Shown here: positions 44,431 to 56,100 of the stretch, piece by piece
Numbering within the stretch: position 1 is the first letter of the stretch
Layout of the letters: every line of letters begins with the position of its first letter
Source: Cordia subcordata
Taxonomy: Eukaryota > Streptophyta > Magnoliopsida > Boraginales > Cordiaceae
Reading direction: 5' to 3'
Assembly: GCA_028554755.1 (NCBI GenBank)
Contig: JAPTOF010000011.1
Location: 3,190,501-3,254,500, forward strand
Length of the DNA: 64,000 nucleotides
Notes under the pieces: model-generated
What the model was told of the DNA's origin: nothing
Databases searched by the model: none
What the model saw: only the letters and a program-made list of their open reading frames with translations
Position numbers and translations under genes: made by a program

Positions 44431-45637
44431 TGATGTGTGTGTGTGTGTGTTTGTCGATCTTTGTTGCATACATTCTAAGAGGTGTTTTTATTTGAGTCCA
44501 TTTAATGTAGTATTTTACATGTTTGATGATATATTTGTGCATAATGATTAGATGCATAACTACCTCATTAATGCCTTAATCACATGTTTTAGGTGAGTAT
44601 TGGTGAAGGGTCAAGCTTAAATGAGGATGGAACAGTCTAAGGAATGAAGACCAAAGGAAACTAAGGCAGTAGTCCAGGTCGATCGGTAGGGCTGACCAGT
44701 TATACAGGTCGACTAGTACGATTGGCCAATAAGAATAGAAAGCTCAAAGTTTTAGTACCAGTCGAGACCAAGAAGAAGAATCAAATTGACTGGTAGGGTC
44801 AACCAGTAGTCGCGTTGGAAAGCCTATAAATAGCTCATTTCAGCTCAAATTTAGTGAAGGAACTCTAATTTCTTTAGACCCTAATAAACCATAACCCTTT
44901 TTCCCACTTCACCCATACCTCTACAACTATTTTCCATCAAATCCAAGCTAGGATTGGTGCATGTAACGTGGATTAGGCAAGATTTCAGCATATTAAAGCA
45001 AGGATTTGGGGGGAGTTTCTTTTCCCTTTCTTTATTCTTGCAAATATGGTGATAGATTAGATTATGGTTAAGGTTGATTAGATGTTGTGAACTAGGTTAG
45101 GGCTATAGATACTTGGTTTGTGGTTATATGTGACTTTAATATATGTATTGTTCATATGCATCCATGGCTTTAATTCAAATATGTCTACGTGTTTAATTAA
45201 ATGCCACAATGAATATGCATGTATTATTTGTGCTTTAAATGCTCAAATCTACTATTATGAATGTTGAATGATTGTGCTTAATCTATTGCTTAGTTTAATA
45301 GAGTAGGCTTCAGCTTTAAATCTAGCTAACAGGTTGGACCCTAGGATAGAGTATTATCAACCTCTCTTTGTGTTGACTAATCAAGCTTTAACGGCACGTA
45401 GTGTTTAGGGGCTAATCTTTAGCTTTAAACCCAGTTAATAGGTTAACACTAGACATGGATTGTGTAGGCTAATAGGGATTAATCTTTAGCTTTAAACCCC
45501 AATTTAAAGCTTGTATTGGTCAATTCTAAGAGACTTGACCTTTATTATGGAATAGGCTAATAGGAATAGTGTTTAGAAGAGAACCCTACTCAACGCATTA
45601 TCATTAGAGTTCCCGAGCCATAGATAGTCCCAAGTCA
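44431..45637 (+). repeat. 5' LTR of element D
   Basis: About 1.2 kb, related to S1 (AAGCTTAAATGAGGA). TATAAATAGC at 44825 is preceded by an inverted repeat ACTGGTAGGGTCAACCAGT (44789-44807) and by GGTCGATCGGTAGGG (about 44688). The repeated TTTAGCTTTAAACCCA blocks at 45419 and 45486 also occur in the LTRs of A and B. The end (AAGTCA) is inferred from the nearby primer-site remnant. Confidence 0.65.
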
Positions 45638-45780
45638 AGGCCATAGTGATAGTCTCGTTGTCAAGGAGGCATAATATTGGTCTTGGTGTTTATGTATTTT
45701 TGATTAATTGCTTGCATATTGTCCTGTCTTTATTTGATTTCTTTTATTTGATAAACAACAAAAATTGAAAATTTTGAAAA
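45638..45780 (+). other. Primer-site remnant and leader of D
   Basis: CTCGTTGTCAAGGAGGCA (45653-45670) matches the end of the primer site and following bases in A and B (TTGTCGAGGAGGCACGG). The upstream half is lost. Confidence 0.5.
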
Positions 45781-45796
45781 CTCAAAAAAAAATTCT

Positions 45797-46198
45797 TTGG
45801 GGTTACTTGTGTTAATTGAGCATGGATTCCTCATCCCAAATGCTTCCAATGCTCGTGCTTTATGTGGTAGACGTGAGCATGATATTACTTGGTGTCCCCT
45901 TGCCCATAGAAACCCCCAATGTTGTGCTAATTTTGTAGTCATACGCCCATTCATGCATCTTCATCTAGTTTCTATGACCATAGAAAGCCATACCATGCAT
46001 TTTCATCTTGGGGTCAAGGTGACTCTTCCTTCTATGCACCTTCCAGTTTAGAATGTCCACCTCCTGCGCCATCATTTCCTACTTATCCTTCTTTCGAGTT
46101 TTTTTGTGGCTATGCTCATTATGATCTTAATCAAGATACTTACCATTTTCACCCGATTGAGCTCTCCCCCGTTAGGTCTATTTCACATGAAAAAGCAA
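45797..46198 (+). pseudogene. Gag-like fragment of D with zinc-knuckle remnant
   Basis: The 84-codon frame contains ALCGRREHDITWCP, a CCHC knuckle lacking its first Cys. Such knuckles end the gag of Athila/Tat relatives. Downstream text is T/C-rich with stops. After the LTR at 46199-47735 the frame QFNQERLDRMSEQISQLAEC (about 47760) is a plausible continuation: a gag C-terminal helical tail. No major capsid domain is recognisable here. Confidence 0.5.
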
Positions 46199-47735
46199 TA
46201 GGAAATTGTGGAGACTTTTCCCGGATTTCCACGCATAGGATCAAGCTATAGAATTACAAACTTTTAGAGATTTAGAATTACCTTGCAATTCTTGCGCTAA
46301 AAGCTTTGCCTTGCAGAGCCGTTGAGCTCCTTCTCTTCGTATGCGATCAAAAACTAGTAAGAGGAGGCTAACTTTTGGTTAGGGTTTTGGGAGAGAGTTC
46401 TCTGTATCAGGTTTTCACAAAACATACGTTCAAGAAATAATGAGAACTCTCTTTACATAGGAAGATATGGGCTTTCTATAAAGCCCATCCCTACAACCCA
46501 ATAAGCCTAACTCTTTGGGCTTAGATTAATGGACTTTCTAAATCCATAACAAAGCCCAAATTAAATCCATACTTAATTTATAAACAATAGCCCATGAATT
46601 AATTTTGATCCATATATCTAGTGCTAGCTAGACATAGTCAAAATCAATTCCGTGACCCGTAATAAGTAATTATAATATTTAATTCTCAATTAAATATCTA
46701 TAATATTAATTACTTATAGTATTATTTAATTCATAATTAAATAATAACACATTTAGTTCATAATTTAACGTGACCTACATTATTATAGTAGGCTCAATCC
46801 TCCAACTAATTCCCGAACATATGCGTGACTCCGTAAGTTCAAACTTAAACCGGTAATATAAGAATTATTCTTATAATAATCGATGATACCTTCTAGCAAT
46901 AGTTCCCAACGTCCAGATAAGCTGAACGATTGCAAGGCAATATTCAACAAACCTGGGCACCATAGTGGATTCCCTATGACCCTCGATATTCCGAAATAAC
47001 GCTAAAGGCATGGTAAAATTGTCAAACCCTTATTTAGCTATTCCATGTCAAGTCCCAATCTCGTCATGACTCATCACGACGTAACGACGTGACACATCAT
47101 CCGGAAAGCTTTGGCCAAAGTCTTAATGAATTAGGACTAAGCAGAATATCATTCTCCTAATACTCGGAGCGATCAATCCCATCTTGACCTACGCATTGAC
47201 TTCACGGCACTTGCCTACACTTAGTAGCCTTTTGTCACCGAATTAGAAATTCAGATAGTTCGGTACCAAAATGTGGGAAGTAATCCGCAAGTCTCTATGA
47301 TGGTCTCAGGTCTGAGGGAATACGACATCCATGTGCACCACAAGCAATCCTTTGACTATAGGGTACATACCATAGAATGCTCGTAATAAAGTCATGTTCA
47401 ATGAACATGTCTCCACACCTCACCGTAGGTCACACCGGTGTCTTCATACCCCTTGGTCATGAGGATAACCAACTCATGTGACGTACTATAACCTATGCTT
47501 GATAGAATTGATGTCCTAGTATCAATTCTATCATTTGGTTACGAACTACGTTTAAGGACAACTGAGCTATCCCTCATTCACATAGCCTCACTAGGTCATC
47601 CTAAGGACTACGTCATGATCTAACAATTGAGGAGAAGATGTACGATATGACGTAAGACCAAAATTAAGATGATTCATGTACAAATTAGTACAAAATCTAC
47701 AGTAGACGACTGACTTTAAGACACCAATCCTAACA
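46199..47735 (-). repeat. LTR of the TGTTAGGA-type family inserted in D (1,537 bp)
   Basis: On the minus strand it begins TGTTAGGATTGGTGTC and ends ACAATTTCCTA. The 7-mer AAAGCAA directly flanks both sides (46192-46198 and 47736-47742), marking the insertion. A shorter relative is at 29600-29990. AT-rich inner part (46640-46760) with repeated TAATTA. No internal coding region, so a solo LTR; the family is probably copia, from the terminus only. Confidence 0.7.
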
Positions 47736-47742
47736 AAAGCAA

Positions 47743-48000
47743 CTGATTCAACTCATTCAATTCAACCAAGAGAGACTAGATAGGATGTCGGAACAAATAT
47801 CACAACTAGCTGAGTGCTTCAATAGAGAAGTTAAGACTAAGCGACCCATTGTATGTTAAGACACCTTTTGACTAAGTTGATGGGATGTGCGAGAAACCTA
47901 AAGATAAGGAGATTAATGGTGAAAATGATGATATTCAAGGAAGAGAAATAAAGAGATAGGTTGATGGAAAGTTCACTTGTTGTAGTGAGGAAAAGGATGA
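47743..48000 (+). pseudogene. Gag tail of D after the inserted LTR
   Basis: QERLDRMSEQISQLAECF and NREVKTKRP are read from about 47765 to 47850, then stops. Helical and polar, similar in kind to the gag tails of A and B. Confidence 0.45.
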
Positions 48001-48930
48001 GTGTGATCATGTTTCGGTTCATGATGACTTAGGTTATGTTTTAGAGGAATTGGTAGCTTCCAACCCTCTCGTACTTTCATCTTCTTTTACTGAGTTGTCT
48101 GAAAATACTTTTCCTTCCCTTCTCACCTTTCAAACATGCTTAAAGGATAAGCTTGATGTTATTAGTACTCAATTTGATTTTGACTCTACATTTAGAAAGT
48201 TGGGTGCACATTCTTCCTTTGAGCATACTTGTTTGCATGATGATGAGTCTTTTGAGTCCAATTCATCTCCTCCACCCATGTCCACCCTGTTAGATAAGGT
48301 TGAAGAGATTGAGCGACTTGTATGGCTCTTCTAGCCCCTTAGTCGAGTTTACCTTACCTTACCTTCTCTTCCAACCTCACCCTTAGTAAAGAGATTGAGA
48401 AGTTTGAGTAACTTTTGCACAGTTACACCACATCCCATAGAGAGAAAGAGTTTAGTGCCTCTATGCCCCTCATCCCTGACCCCTCAATAGAAGTCGTTAT
48501 GATTGAGTTTCCTTCCTTAGATATAGTCCCTATTCCTTATTCCCTTTTTGCTGAGTCTCCCTCGGTTTTGGAGCTAACATTAATGCCTTCTTGTATTAAA
48601 CACGCACATGTAGGAGTAAGACCCACACTACCCACTTTGCATGCATTGAACTTATTATTGACTCATAGAGAGGGTGTGTTGGTAGCCCTAGATCATAAGA
48701 AAGAGAACATATGATGGGTAATAGATAAGAGTAAAGTGGATCTTCCACATTTCAAATGCGAGCAAGCAAGGTATGATCTTTCATATTTGCACACAGTCTT
48801 AGTCAACTCAAGCACACAGTTTTCTTTAACACTTCAAGGTGGGAACTCGAAAAGGGCTGCGTTGTTTATTCTTTGTCTTGCCATATGTTGCATGATCCTT
48901 TTCTTGCTGCTATTCGTGCTTTCATGATTA
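48000..48930 (+). pseudogene. Degenerate ORF region of D, function unknown
   Basis: Frames at 48050-48334, 48415-48714 and 48736-48927 look like pieces of one acidic, proline/serine-rich protein: PPPMSTLLDKVEEIERLVWL, then LIPDPSIEVVMIEFPSLDIV. I do not recognise a domain. The position, after gag and before the polypurine motif, is where pol would be. The last frame ends in a hydrophobic run (LCLAICCMILFLLLFVLS) which may or may not be meaningful. Confidence 0.4.
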
Positions 48931-49735
48931 TCTGGAAATGTGTCAAAAGATTTTAAATATGTATTGCTCTAACATTAGCACTCGACTGGGGGCATAAAAT
49001 CTAGTGCTACTAGGAGGCATCTTAGGCCTGTTTATACTTTTCCTTGCTCTATTTGCTTTTTTGTTTACTTTTGGATTTCAGTAGTTTAGTCTTGTTTATC
49101 TTTCTTTTATTTTTGTTTTCAATATTTTAGATTTTTGTCCTCTCATTTGTTTCTTACTTTTTTCCATCATGCTTAAGGCACCAATCCTATATCCCTTGTA
49201 TATATCCTTGTTTATCTTTCTAAATGCCATTGCGGTTTGCATGGCATTGTTTACTAATCTTTTCTTTGTTGTTTGAGTATTTATGCTTTCTACGAAGTAG
49301 CAGGTTAGTAGACAAATGGATTAATCTTTGGCATTTGCGGCCTACATGGACACAAGGTTGTATCGCTTCATCAGTTTCTTATCCCTATCTATCTCTACCA
49401 CATTCCCTTTCTGTGTTCATGTTGTTTGCTCGGTGTGCTTAGATGTTATTTGCTTAAGGACAAGCAAAGCTTAGGTTTGGAGGTATGACTGTTCCTTCTA
49501 TGCTTATATAATTTATGGGGTAGATTTGCTTGGCTTGCATAGTTTTTGCTCAAAATTGGTTAAATTTTTTCAATTTTTGCATGTTTTGAGTTATTTATCT
49601 ACATGTTGGTTTGGTAGTTGTTCTTGAATCAATCGAATGGAGACAATAAGGATGTATTTTGAGAGGAGTTACTTGAGTGCAATGACGAACGAAGTCTTTA
49701 AGTTAACCCTTGAGAAATTTGTGTAACATCTATAG
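48931..49735 (+). other. 3' region of D with polypurine-like motif
   Basis: Non-coding. GGACAAGCAAAG then CTTAGGTTTGGAGGT (49459-49484) matches the first of the two polypurine motifs of A and B, and the following 200 bp is also similar to their 3' UTRs. Ends at about 49735. Confidence 0.55.
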
Positions 49736-50470
49736 AAGCATTGTACGAGATGATGAAAAGTTCAGGAAAGCTCAGGATGAAAAAAAAGGAGAAATAAGGA
49801 GGATACTAGGCGACATAAAGGGAACAACCTTGTGCTTTTTTGGTTGTTTGCCTAGTTTCTTAACTTACAGATTTTCTTGAAATAATGGCTTCAAACTTGT
49901 TCTCTACTTTTAACGTGGCTTGAAAAATGCTCTTTGAAGTGATCTTATTGGTTTTTATTCATTTAGACTTCAAAGACTTTGAAAAATACGTTTTTAGGGT
50001 GAAAACTGTTAGTTCTCTGAGCTAATCGATCAACCTATTCGACAGGAGCTCAACCGGTTAAGTCATCCAGAATAGGGGATGCAACTGAAGGTCTAACCTA
50101 ACTAGTCAGCCAAACTAGTCGATCGACTAGGCTAATCGACTAAACCTATGGCTCCTCACGGAGAAACTCATCACCCACCCGATAGACAAGATCCCTCGAC
50201 CGGCAACTTACGATTTCAAAAATGCTACCATTTTATAACTGTTGGAATAATTTTTTAGTAGTATTTTCACCCCTCTTGCCTTAGACACAAATTTTTCTAA
50301 AGAAAAAGCAATTTCAACCTTATAACATTTTCAAACATCTTTTGAGCTTGAAATTCATTGTTCTTGAGCTATAATTGTTACTTACACTTTAGCAAACAAA
50401 GAGCTTTTCTTTGGTATATTCACTCTTGTGGAGTTGTAAGCTTTCGCACAATTTCTTGTACTCAAATTGT
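49736..50470 (+). repeat. Fragment of an F-family copia LTR
   Basis: Aligns in order with about 30245-31085: GAGGATACTAGGCGACATAA, then the palindrome cluster at 50020-50205 (CTAATCGATCAACC, CTAGTCGATCGACTAG, CCTCGACCGGC), then TTGAGCTTGAAATTCATTGT. Both ends truncated, borders approximate. Confidence 0.6.
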
Positions 50471-51280
50471 TGATTATTTTATATGTTCTCCCAAAAGATT
50501 TTCTCCACATAATTTCAAAAATTCTTCTAAGTATTGCGGAAGGATACTTGCTTATAAATTTAAAATATCATGCAATCGCATGTGATATTTCCATAGCGAG
50601 TCATTAGAAGATTGCTTGCCTTGTGATGGTCATATATTTTGTTAAAATATTTACAAAAGATATATTTTTTTCTTTTCTTTTCACAATATATAAGTTTTAA
50701 GCCTTTTTGGACATAACAATGAAGAAATATCATTTAACTTATCGCAATCCTTCAGGGATGCATAATTTCCTTCTATAAATATTTTTCTCCAAAATTCATA
50801 GCATCCATATGGATTTTAACCTCAAAGGGTTTATTTCTATAGTATGATATAATAAAGATGACGAACTTTTGGTTCGGGACTATATGGATGTCAATATGAA
50901 CGTTTTCTCCAAAATTTATAGAATCCATATGGATTTTAACCTCAAAGGGTTGATTTCTGTAGTCTGATATAATAAAAATGACGAACTTTTGGTTCGTGAT
51001 AGTATGGATGTCAATATGAGTCTTTTAAGCTAATTTTCATACTTGATAATAAAATAAGAAACTTTTAGTTTGTGAAATTTAATATCTTGACAGATACAGT
51101 ATCTTTTGTAGATCAACTACTTCGTAATTGTTATCAAATAACATGATGACTAAAAATAATTACAGTGACATGATAAATTGATGTGTAAAATTAAATAATA
51201 AAATTATTTCATGAATTGAATAATAAGATTATAACGTGATCATTAAGATCTTCTCAGATCTATTAACTATTAATGACATA
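50471..51280. repeat. AT-rich LTR-like debris with a 120-bp tandem duplication
   Basis: Two consecutive copies with period 120 bp (about 50783-50902 and 50903-51022). Both contain TTTCTCCAAAATT, ACCTCAAAGGGTT and GACGAACTTTTGGTTCG. No gene seen. Confidence 0.7.
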
Positions 51281-51288
51281 GCCATTAC

Positions 51289-51650
51289 AGTACGCTCATT
51301 GAGTACTCATTGGCAATAAAAACTATAGCCTTCCAGTACACTAAATTAGTACTTATTGGCAACAAAAGTTGTTGATAGTACACCAGTATAATACAATAGA
51401 TCACGTGAAGTTTATGTACCTTGTTAGGCAATTAAGTTATGTTCATACAATATGCACGTACTGTACAATAAATCATTGCAAGTTTATGTAACATGTATAA
51501 ATAATTGAGATTGTTTATATAATATGCAAGTACAGTACCATAGATCATTGAGAATCTATGTAACATATATGAGCAATTAAAACTGTTGATATAATATGCA
51601 AGTATAATGCAATAGACTATTAAAAGTCTATATAACATGTACAAGCAGAA
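51289..51650. repeat. Tandem repeats of about 46 bp and about 72 bp
   Basis: Two 46-bp units with CAGTAC and TATTGGCAA (from about 51289) pass into three to four units of about 72 bp. These start AATATGCACGTA (51449), AATATGCAAGTACAG (51522) and AATATGCAAGTATAA (51593), with a partial earlier one at about 51377. The minus-strand frame at 51432-51644 is a by-product: it has the same repeat of 24 residues. Confidence 0.75.
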
Positions 51651-52404
51651 GATATTAATAACTACTTTGTTCTCTTTGTCTGATTGGCAGAGTTTCGTAC
51701 TAATAATATTATAAAACTAAATAGAAGATGAGAATGAGAGAAAAGACAAGGATGATAGAAGATAGAAGAATGATTCTTTTGATATTAATTTGTGTCCAAT
51801 TACAACATATAAAGTCCTATTTATAAGAAAACAATGACTTGTTCTTCAAAATTTTCCTTTACAATTTTTTGGACTTTTTTCTTCTCAGACTTAGATTTGG
51901 ATTGCCACTACTACTTTATGGAATATAAATATTCAATAATATATAATAAACTCTTATTTGTTAGCCGTGCGACTAATTTTTATTACCGATGTGAACATTA
52001 GGTTACTATTCCTAGCCAAACGTTTCTGAAGCATTTGCGGAGATACCTTAAATTTATGAGCAGTTAGAGAGGAAGAAATAAATAATAACCATGCATGTAT
52101 TTTCTTGATACCTCAACATCAAATCGTAACTTACAACTTCATAGTTTTACTTAAGATTATATTTTAGAGAGACGCCCTTATATTAACTGTAATGCATTGT
52201 GACTTTGTAAGCAACAAAAATCATGGTCCATTTATGAATTACCTTGGCCCAAAAAAAAAAAAAAAAAACCCTTCAAATCTAATAAAGAGATGCATTTTTC
52301 ATAATAATGATTAAAATAATTTACGGAAAAAATTATTTTATCTCCAATAATAAATTAATATTATCATAGGTATATGTCGAATTATAAATATATATTATCT
52401 TATT
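51651..52404. other. AT-rich spacer between repeats and the acyltransferase gene
   Basis: Starts with GATTGGCAGAGTTTCGTACT, reminiscent of a copia LTR edge read on the minus strand. Then AT-rich DNA with a poly-A run at 52253-52269. No gene, RNA or clear element boundary seen. Confidence 0.4.
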
Positions 52405-53024
52405 TCAATAGTAATGATAGCATTCATAATAATCAGTCATACTCACAAAGTTACAATAGTAAAAAAGTGAAACTCCTGTCCTTTTATGCCATATCCCTTT
52501 TTTGAGCCAAAAAAATAAAACCAAGCCGAAAAAGAAAAAATGTTGATAACATGGTTCATGCTTGCAAGAGGAGAAAAGAACACACCCAAAGCACGATTTT
52601 TGTATGTTATGCCACCAAGTATTAATACCATTTAAGTTTTTTTCTTCCCTCCTCAGGTATAACAACATTTCTTCGAGAGAATCCAAAGAAATAGTATAGA
52701 TTTTTACACTGCATAAGTCTGTATTCTTACACCAAACAAGAAAAAGGGGGAAAAGGAAAAGGAAAAAAAGAAAAGAGAGAGAATCTCTCACGTACTCCCA
52801 CTCCGACTACAAACCGGTAGGCAGCTCATTTTAAGAGGACCAAAGCACACAAGTGTACATCAGACTCAATCATCTTTCATGTAGAACTCTGCACTCTCAC
52901 TTCGAAAACAAGAGTCTAACCTTCTTCCAGAACTTGACCTCAAGCCCACTCCCTGTTCGAGTCGGTGTGTAAAATAATCCGCAAGATACCAAAATTACAT
53001 AAGTCGTCAGCTCTGTGGCATCCA
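52405..53024 (-). other. Probable 3' UTR / downstream flank of the acyltransferase gene
   Basis: Directly downstream of the stop codon at 53025-53027 on the minus strand. A pyrimidine-rich stretch (minus strand, 52735-52785) follows. A 128-codon minus frame (52405-52791) is hydrophobic and low in complexity, so I take it as untranslated. The poly-A site cannot be placed. Confidence 0.35.
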
Positions 53025-53195
53025 TCATACCATCTCTTCAGACAAAGTCTGGGTGGCTATGGACAAGTCTCTCTGCATTAAAAAGGGACAGAAAAGTGCC
53101 ACAAGCAACGGATTTCTTCTCAAGCAGGTAATAAATTCGTCCTTGCTGATCCTCCCATCATTATCTCTATCAAATAAGGTGAAGAGTACATGGAT
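53025..53195 (-). CDS. LPEAT2: LPEAT2-like last exon with the canonical EF-hand
   Basis: 56 codons and TGA. The loop DRDNDGRISKDE has Asp at positions 1, 3 and 5, Gly at 6, Ile at 8 and Glu at 12: a complete Ca2+ ligand set. FITCLRRNPLLVALFCP follows, the conserved family C-terminus, then a short variable tail. Confidence 0.92.
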   Translation of the reverse strand: MHVLFTLFDRDNDGRISKDEFITCLRRNPLLVALFCPFLMQRDLSIATQTLSEEMV

Positions 53196-56100
53196 CTGCA
53201 AATAGTGCATTTGAGGACATATATAAGTAAAAGAAACAAGTGTTGGGATAAGTGGACTTGAACACTCTCTTTGGACGGTATATTTTTACTATACACTACC
53301 TTGAAACCAAAGTACAGCTAAGCTAAACATCTAATTTCTTTACCTCATCCTCATTCATGTTCGGGATTGCCAGCATGACTGAATCCCCAAACTGCACAAA
53401 TCCATTAGAAAAAATGAGTTCCAAGAAGAATACACCAAGGGGAAAGGACAGGAAGGGCAAGCAGGAGTAGAGGATAAGATGTGGGGATTGGAAGTTTACC
53501 TCTTGCTCCAGAACATAGTTTTTTCGATTGAAGTCACATCCAATAAATGCTAATTCGCAGGCGTGCAGAAAAAATGGTTGCTTCAGAATGTAAGCTGATC
53601 CTAGCAAGAACTGGAAAACATGATTAAGTCATGAGACTTTCATTATGCAACTTTGACCAACATTTACAAAATCAAAATTGCACCTCTTTTCCTTTGATTA
53701 GCAACTAAGTATATAATTTGCAGACAATCACCTGACCTGTGGGGCCAAATCCCCCACCCCAACCCACCCAAAAAACAAAAGATAAGCCACAAAAAGAAAA
53801 TAGGTTGACGCCCTGTAGTCGGCTTAATCAATGTTTGTTCCCACAAATAGAACAAGGCTGGCAGTGTCCCTGCAGATGATCCTAACAGGGTGGGCTAGAC
53901 TCACACCAGCAGAATAACATACAGGGTACACTACAGGTTTTGAACTGGACTATAAACGCACAAGGTTCCTAAGTCACAAAGGAACATATATTATTGCTGA
54001 AACTATGTGCTACATATCCTGGATTCTCAAATAAAAGCCATTTGACATCCCATAGACATATTTGAACCATTCGATTAAGATCATTCTTTCACAAGACCAA
54101 TGAGATCATTGTTACACTTAATCCTATGTAAAGTTCCAGTTAAGAAGCTTCACAACCTAGAATTCTAACTTGCAAAATGGAAACTGCACACATGCGGACA
54201 CACTGAAACAGGTTTGCTGCAGATATAATCTAGAAGCCCCAGCTAGAAGTTGGGGGAACGGAAAGAGATGGATACCTGTTTAAATGTTATTTTCCCAATT
54301 TTCTGCTGATCAATGAATCCAAATATCTGCAATATAATGTTTTAAATACATTAAGAGAAATAATCAAGATTAATCAATTCAAGCTGTCAATGTTCACAAA
54401 TGTTCAGTGTCAGGCGGGCCAATTTTTCAACAAGTCTTGCCTCACCATTTATCACATAACCTTTCCTTTTACCTCCAAAATCCAACAGCTAGTTTGGCTG
54501 AAGGCACAGAAGGATTAAGAGGGTGTTTGGCTCTGTTTATTTGGTGCTTATAAGCACCTAAATAGTAAAAAGCAGGTGAGAGGGTGCTTTTTTCTTGGTG
54601 CTTATAAGCACCTAAATAAGCAAAGCCAAACACCCTGTAAGACACAAAAGAACAATGGTCTATCCTCCTTGAAGAAAGAAAATAATTTATCTTCCTTTTG
54701 TTTGGTGTCATTGACAGGAAGAGAAGATGAGAAGATTCACTTGGTTATTGACAAATGTATCTTACATTGAAAATCTAACACAAGGGAAGGGGGAAGAGTC
54801 AAATCATTTGCATTTCCCACTTTCACTCCTTTTTCTCCAAATTGGTCAATAGGAGCAGAACACACTCCGCTGTCCCAGAAACTAAACGACAAAAATTGTT
54901 TCCTCCCCCCAAGTTCCCTTACCCCATTTCCATCCTCCTACTTTTCCGTTTAACTTTTTCACACTGACATCAAAAATCTTAAATAACTGAAAAACACTAA
55001 TTAATTTTTATAAAAGAAGCTGGAAAGCATCAATTCTCAAAGTGCAACATCAATGAGAAAGATTCAGTCAGGAATAATGCATAGGTACTGATCCTGTTGA
55101 AGTGTAACCATGTGGAAAAGCAAAGTATCTTGCTACTAGTGTTCTTTCTGTCATCGTATCCTCTTAATTCCTACTTGGAGAAATTCCAAACCCCCCCCCC
55201 CCAAAAAAAAGGAAAAAGACAAACCAACCAATAAGAGAGAGAGCAAGAGAGAGAAGTTATAATTTCAGAGACTATTGAGGACACATCTAACTGTCCTGAT
55301 CCATATTCATTTAACTGGAAAATCTCAGACACCTTGGTTAAAGCTCACAACACATAGAACACCACCACTTTTCCTATTAAAAAAAAGGAGTCAATGAAAG
55401 ATTAAAGATGATTGCGGTAATGAACCTTCTCAGATAGATTGCAATGCTTTAGTCGAAGAACTCTGCGGAAGTCAGGCATCTCAACATGTCCACTGAAAGA
55501 ATGGAAATTGTTAGCTGGTCACAAGAGATGATCTAGAGAATACAGAAGTAGTTACATGTCCACAAACCCAGGTGCTGGCTTGCACTTCTAAGTATTTCGT
55601 TGTGGATGACATGATAACACTTGTTTTCATGTAATACATACATTAGTAAACACCAAATACATACAAAAGAAATCAGATATGTGCAATTGAAAGACTAATG
55701 GATGCTTCAAATCTAAAAGACACTAAACCACCCTCATAATGCAAATATGGCGGGGATAACAAAGAGGAAGAATGGTGGGCATGATAATAGCTTACTACGG
55801 CCATGTTTTATTGGAAGTACCTGATAAACAGTTCCTGAGCTCAAATTTCATGCACACACAGACGCACAAAGAGAATGTGGAAGGAAACAACAGATTTCAT
55901 CTCAAAATCATTGGTGCATAGTAACAATGGGTATATGACACTTTTGAGTAATCTAAAATCTAATTTGAGAAGAAACTAATACACCATTAAATTGTAGAAC
56001 TCTAATTAATAACACAGGTCTTCTTTTTCAATATCATCGAAGAGTGAGAAGGGATCACAACTTCTTTCTCCACACACCAATCATTGTGTCTTTGATCTTC

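Larger units (their letters stand above)
44431..49735 (+). mobile_element. Element D: pol-less gypsy-like element (non-autonomous candidate), 3' end missing
   Basis: Begins with an LTR starting TGATGTGTGTG (44431 to about 45637), then a decayed primer site, a gag-like segment, a further frame region at 48000-48930, and the polypurine-like motif of this lineage (49459-49484). No RT, RNase H or integrase motif occurs between gag and the 3' motif, even after removing the 46199-47735 insertion. It gives way to a copia LTR fragment at about 49735, so the 3' LTR is absent. Confidence 0.65.

Noticed and set aside
51432..51644. 70-codon minus-strand frame with internal 24-residue repeats
   Set aside because: The protein repeat mirrors the 72-bp DNA repeat, which is a multiple of three; no sign of coding.
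52405..52791. 128-codon minus-strand frame downstream of the acyltransferase stop codon
   Set aside because: Hydrophobic, low complexity, no domain, and in the expected 3' UTR; a pyrimidine-rich strand gives such frames.
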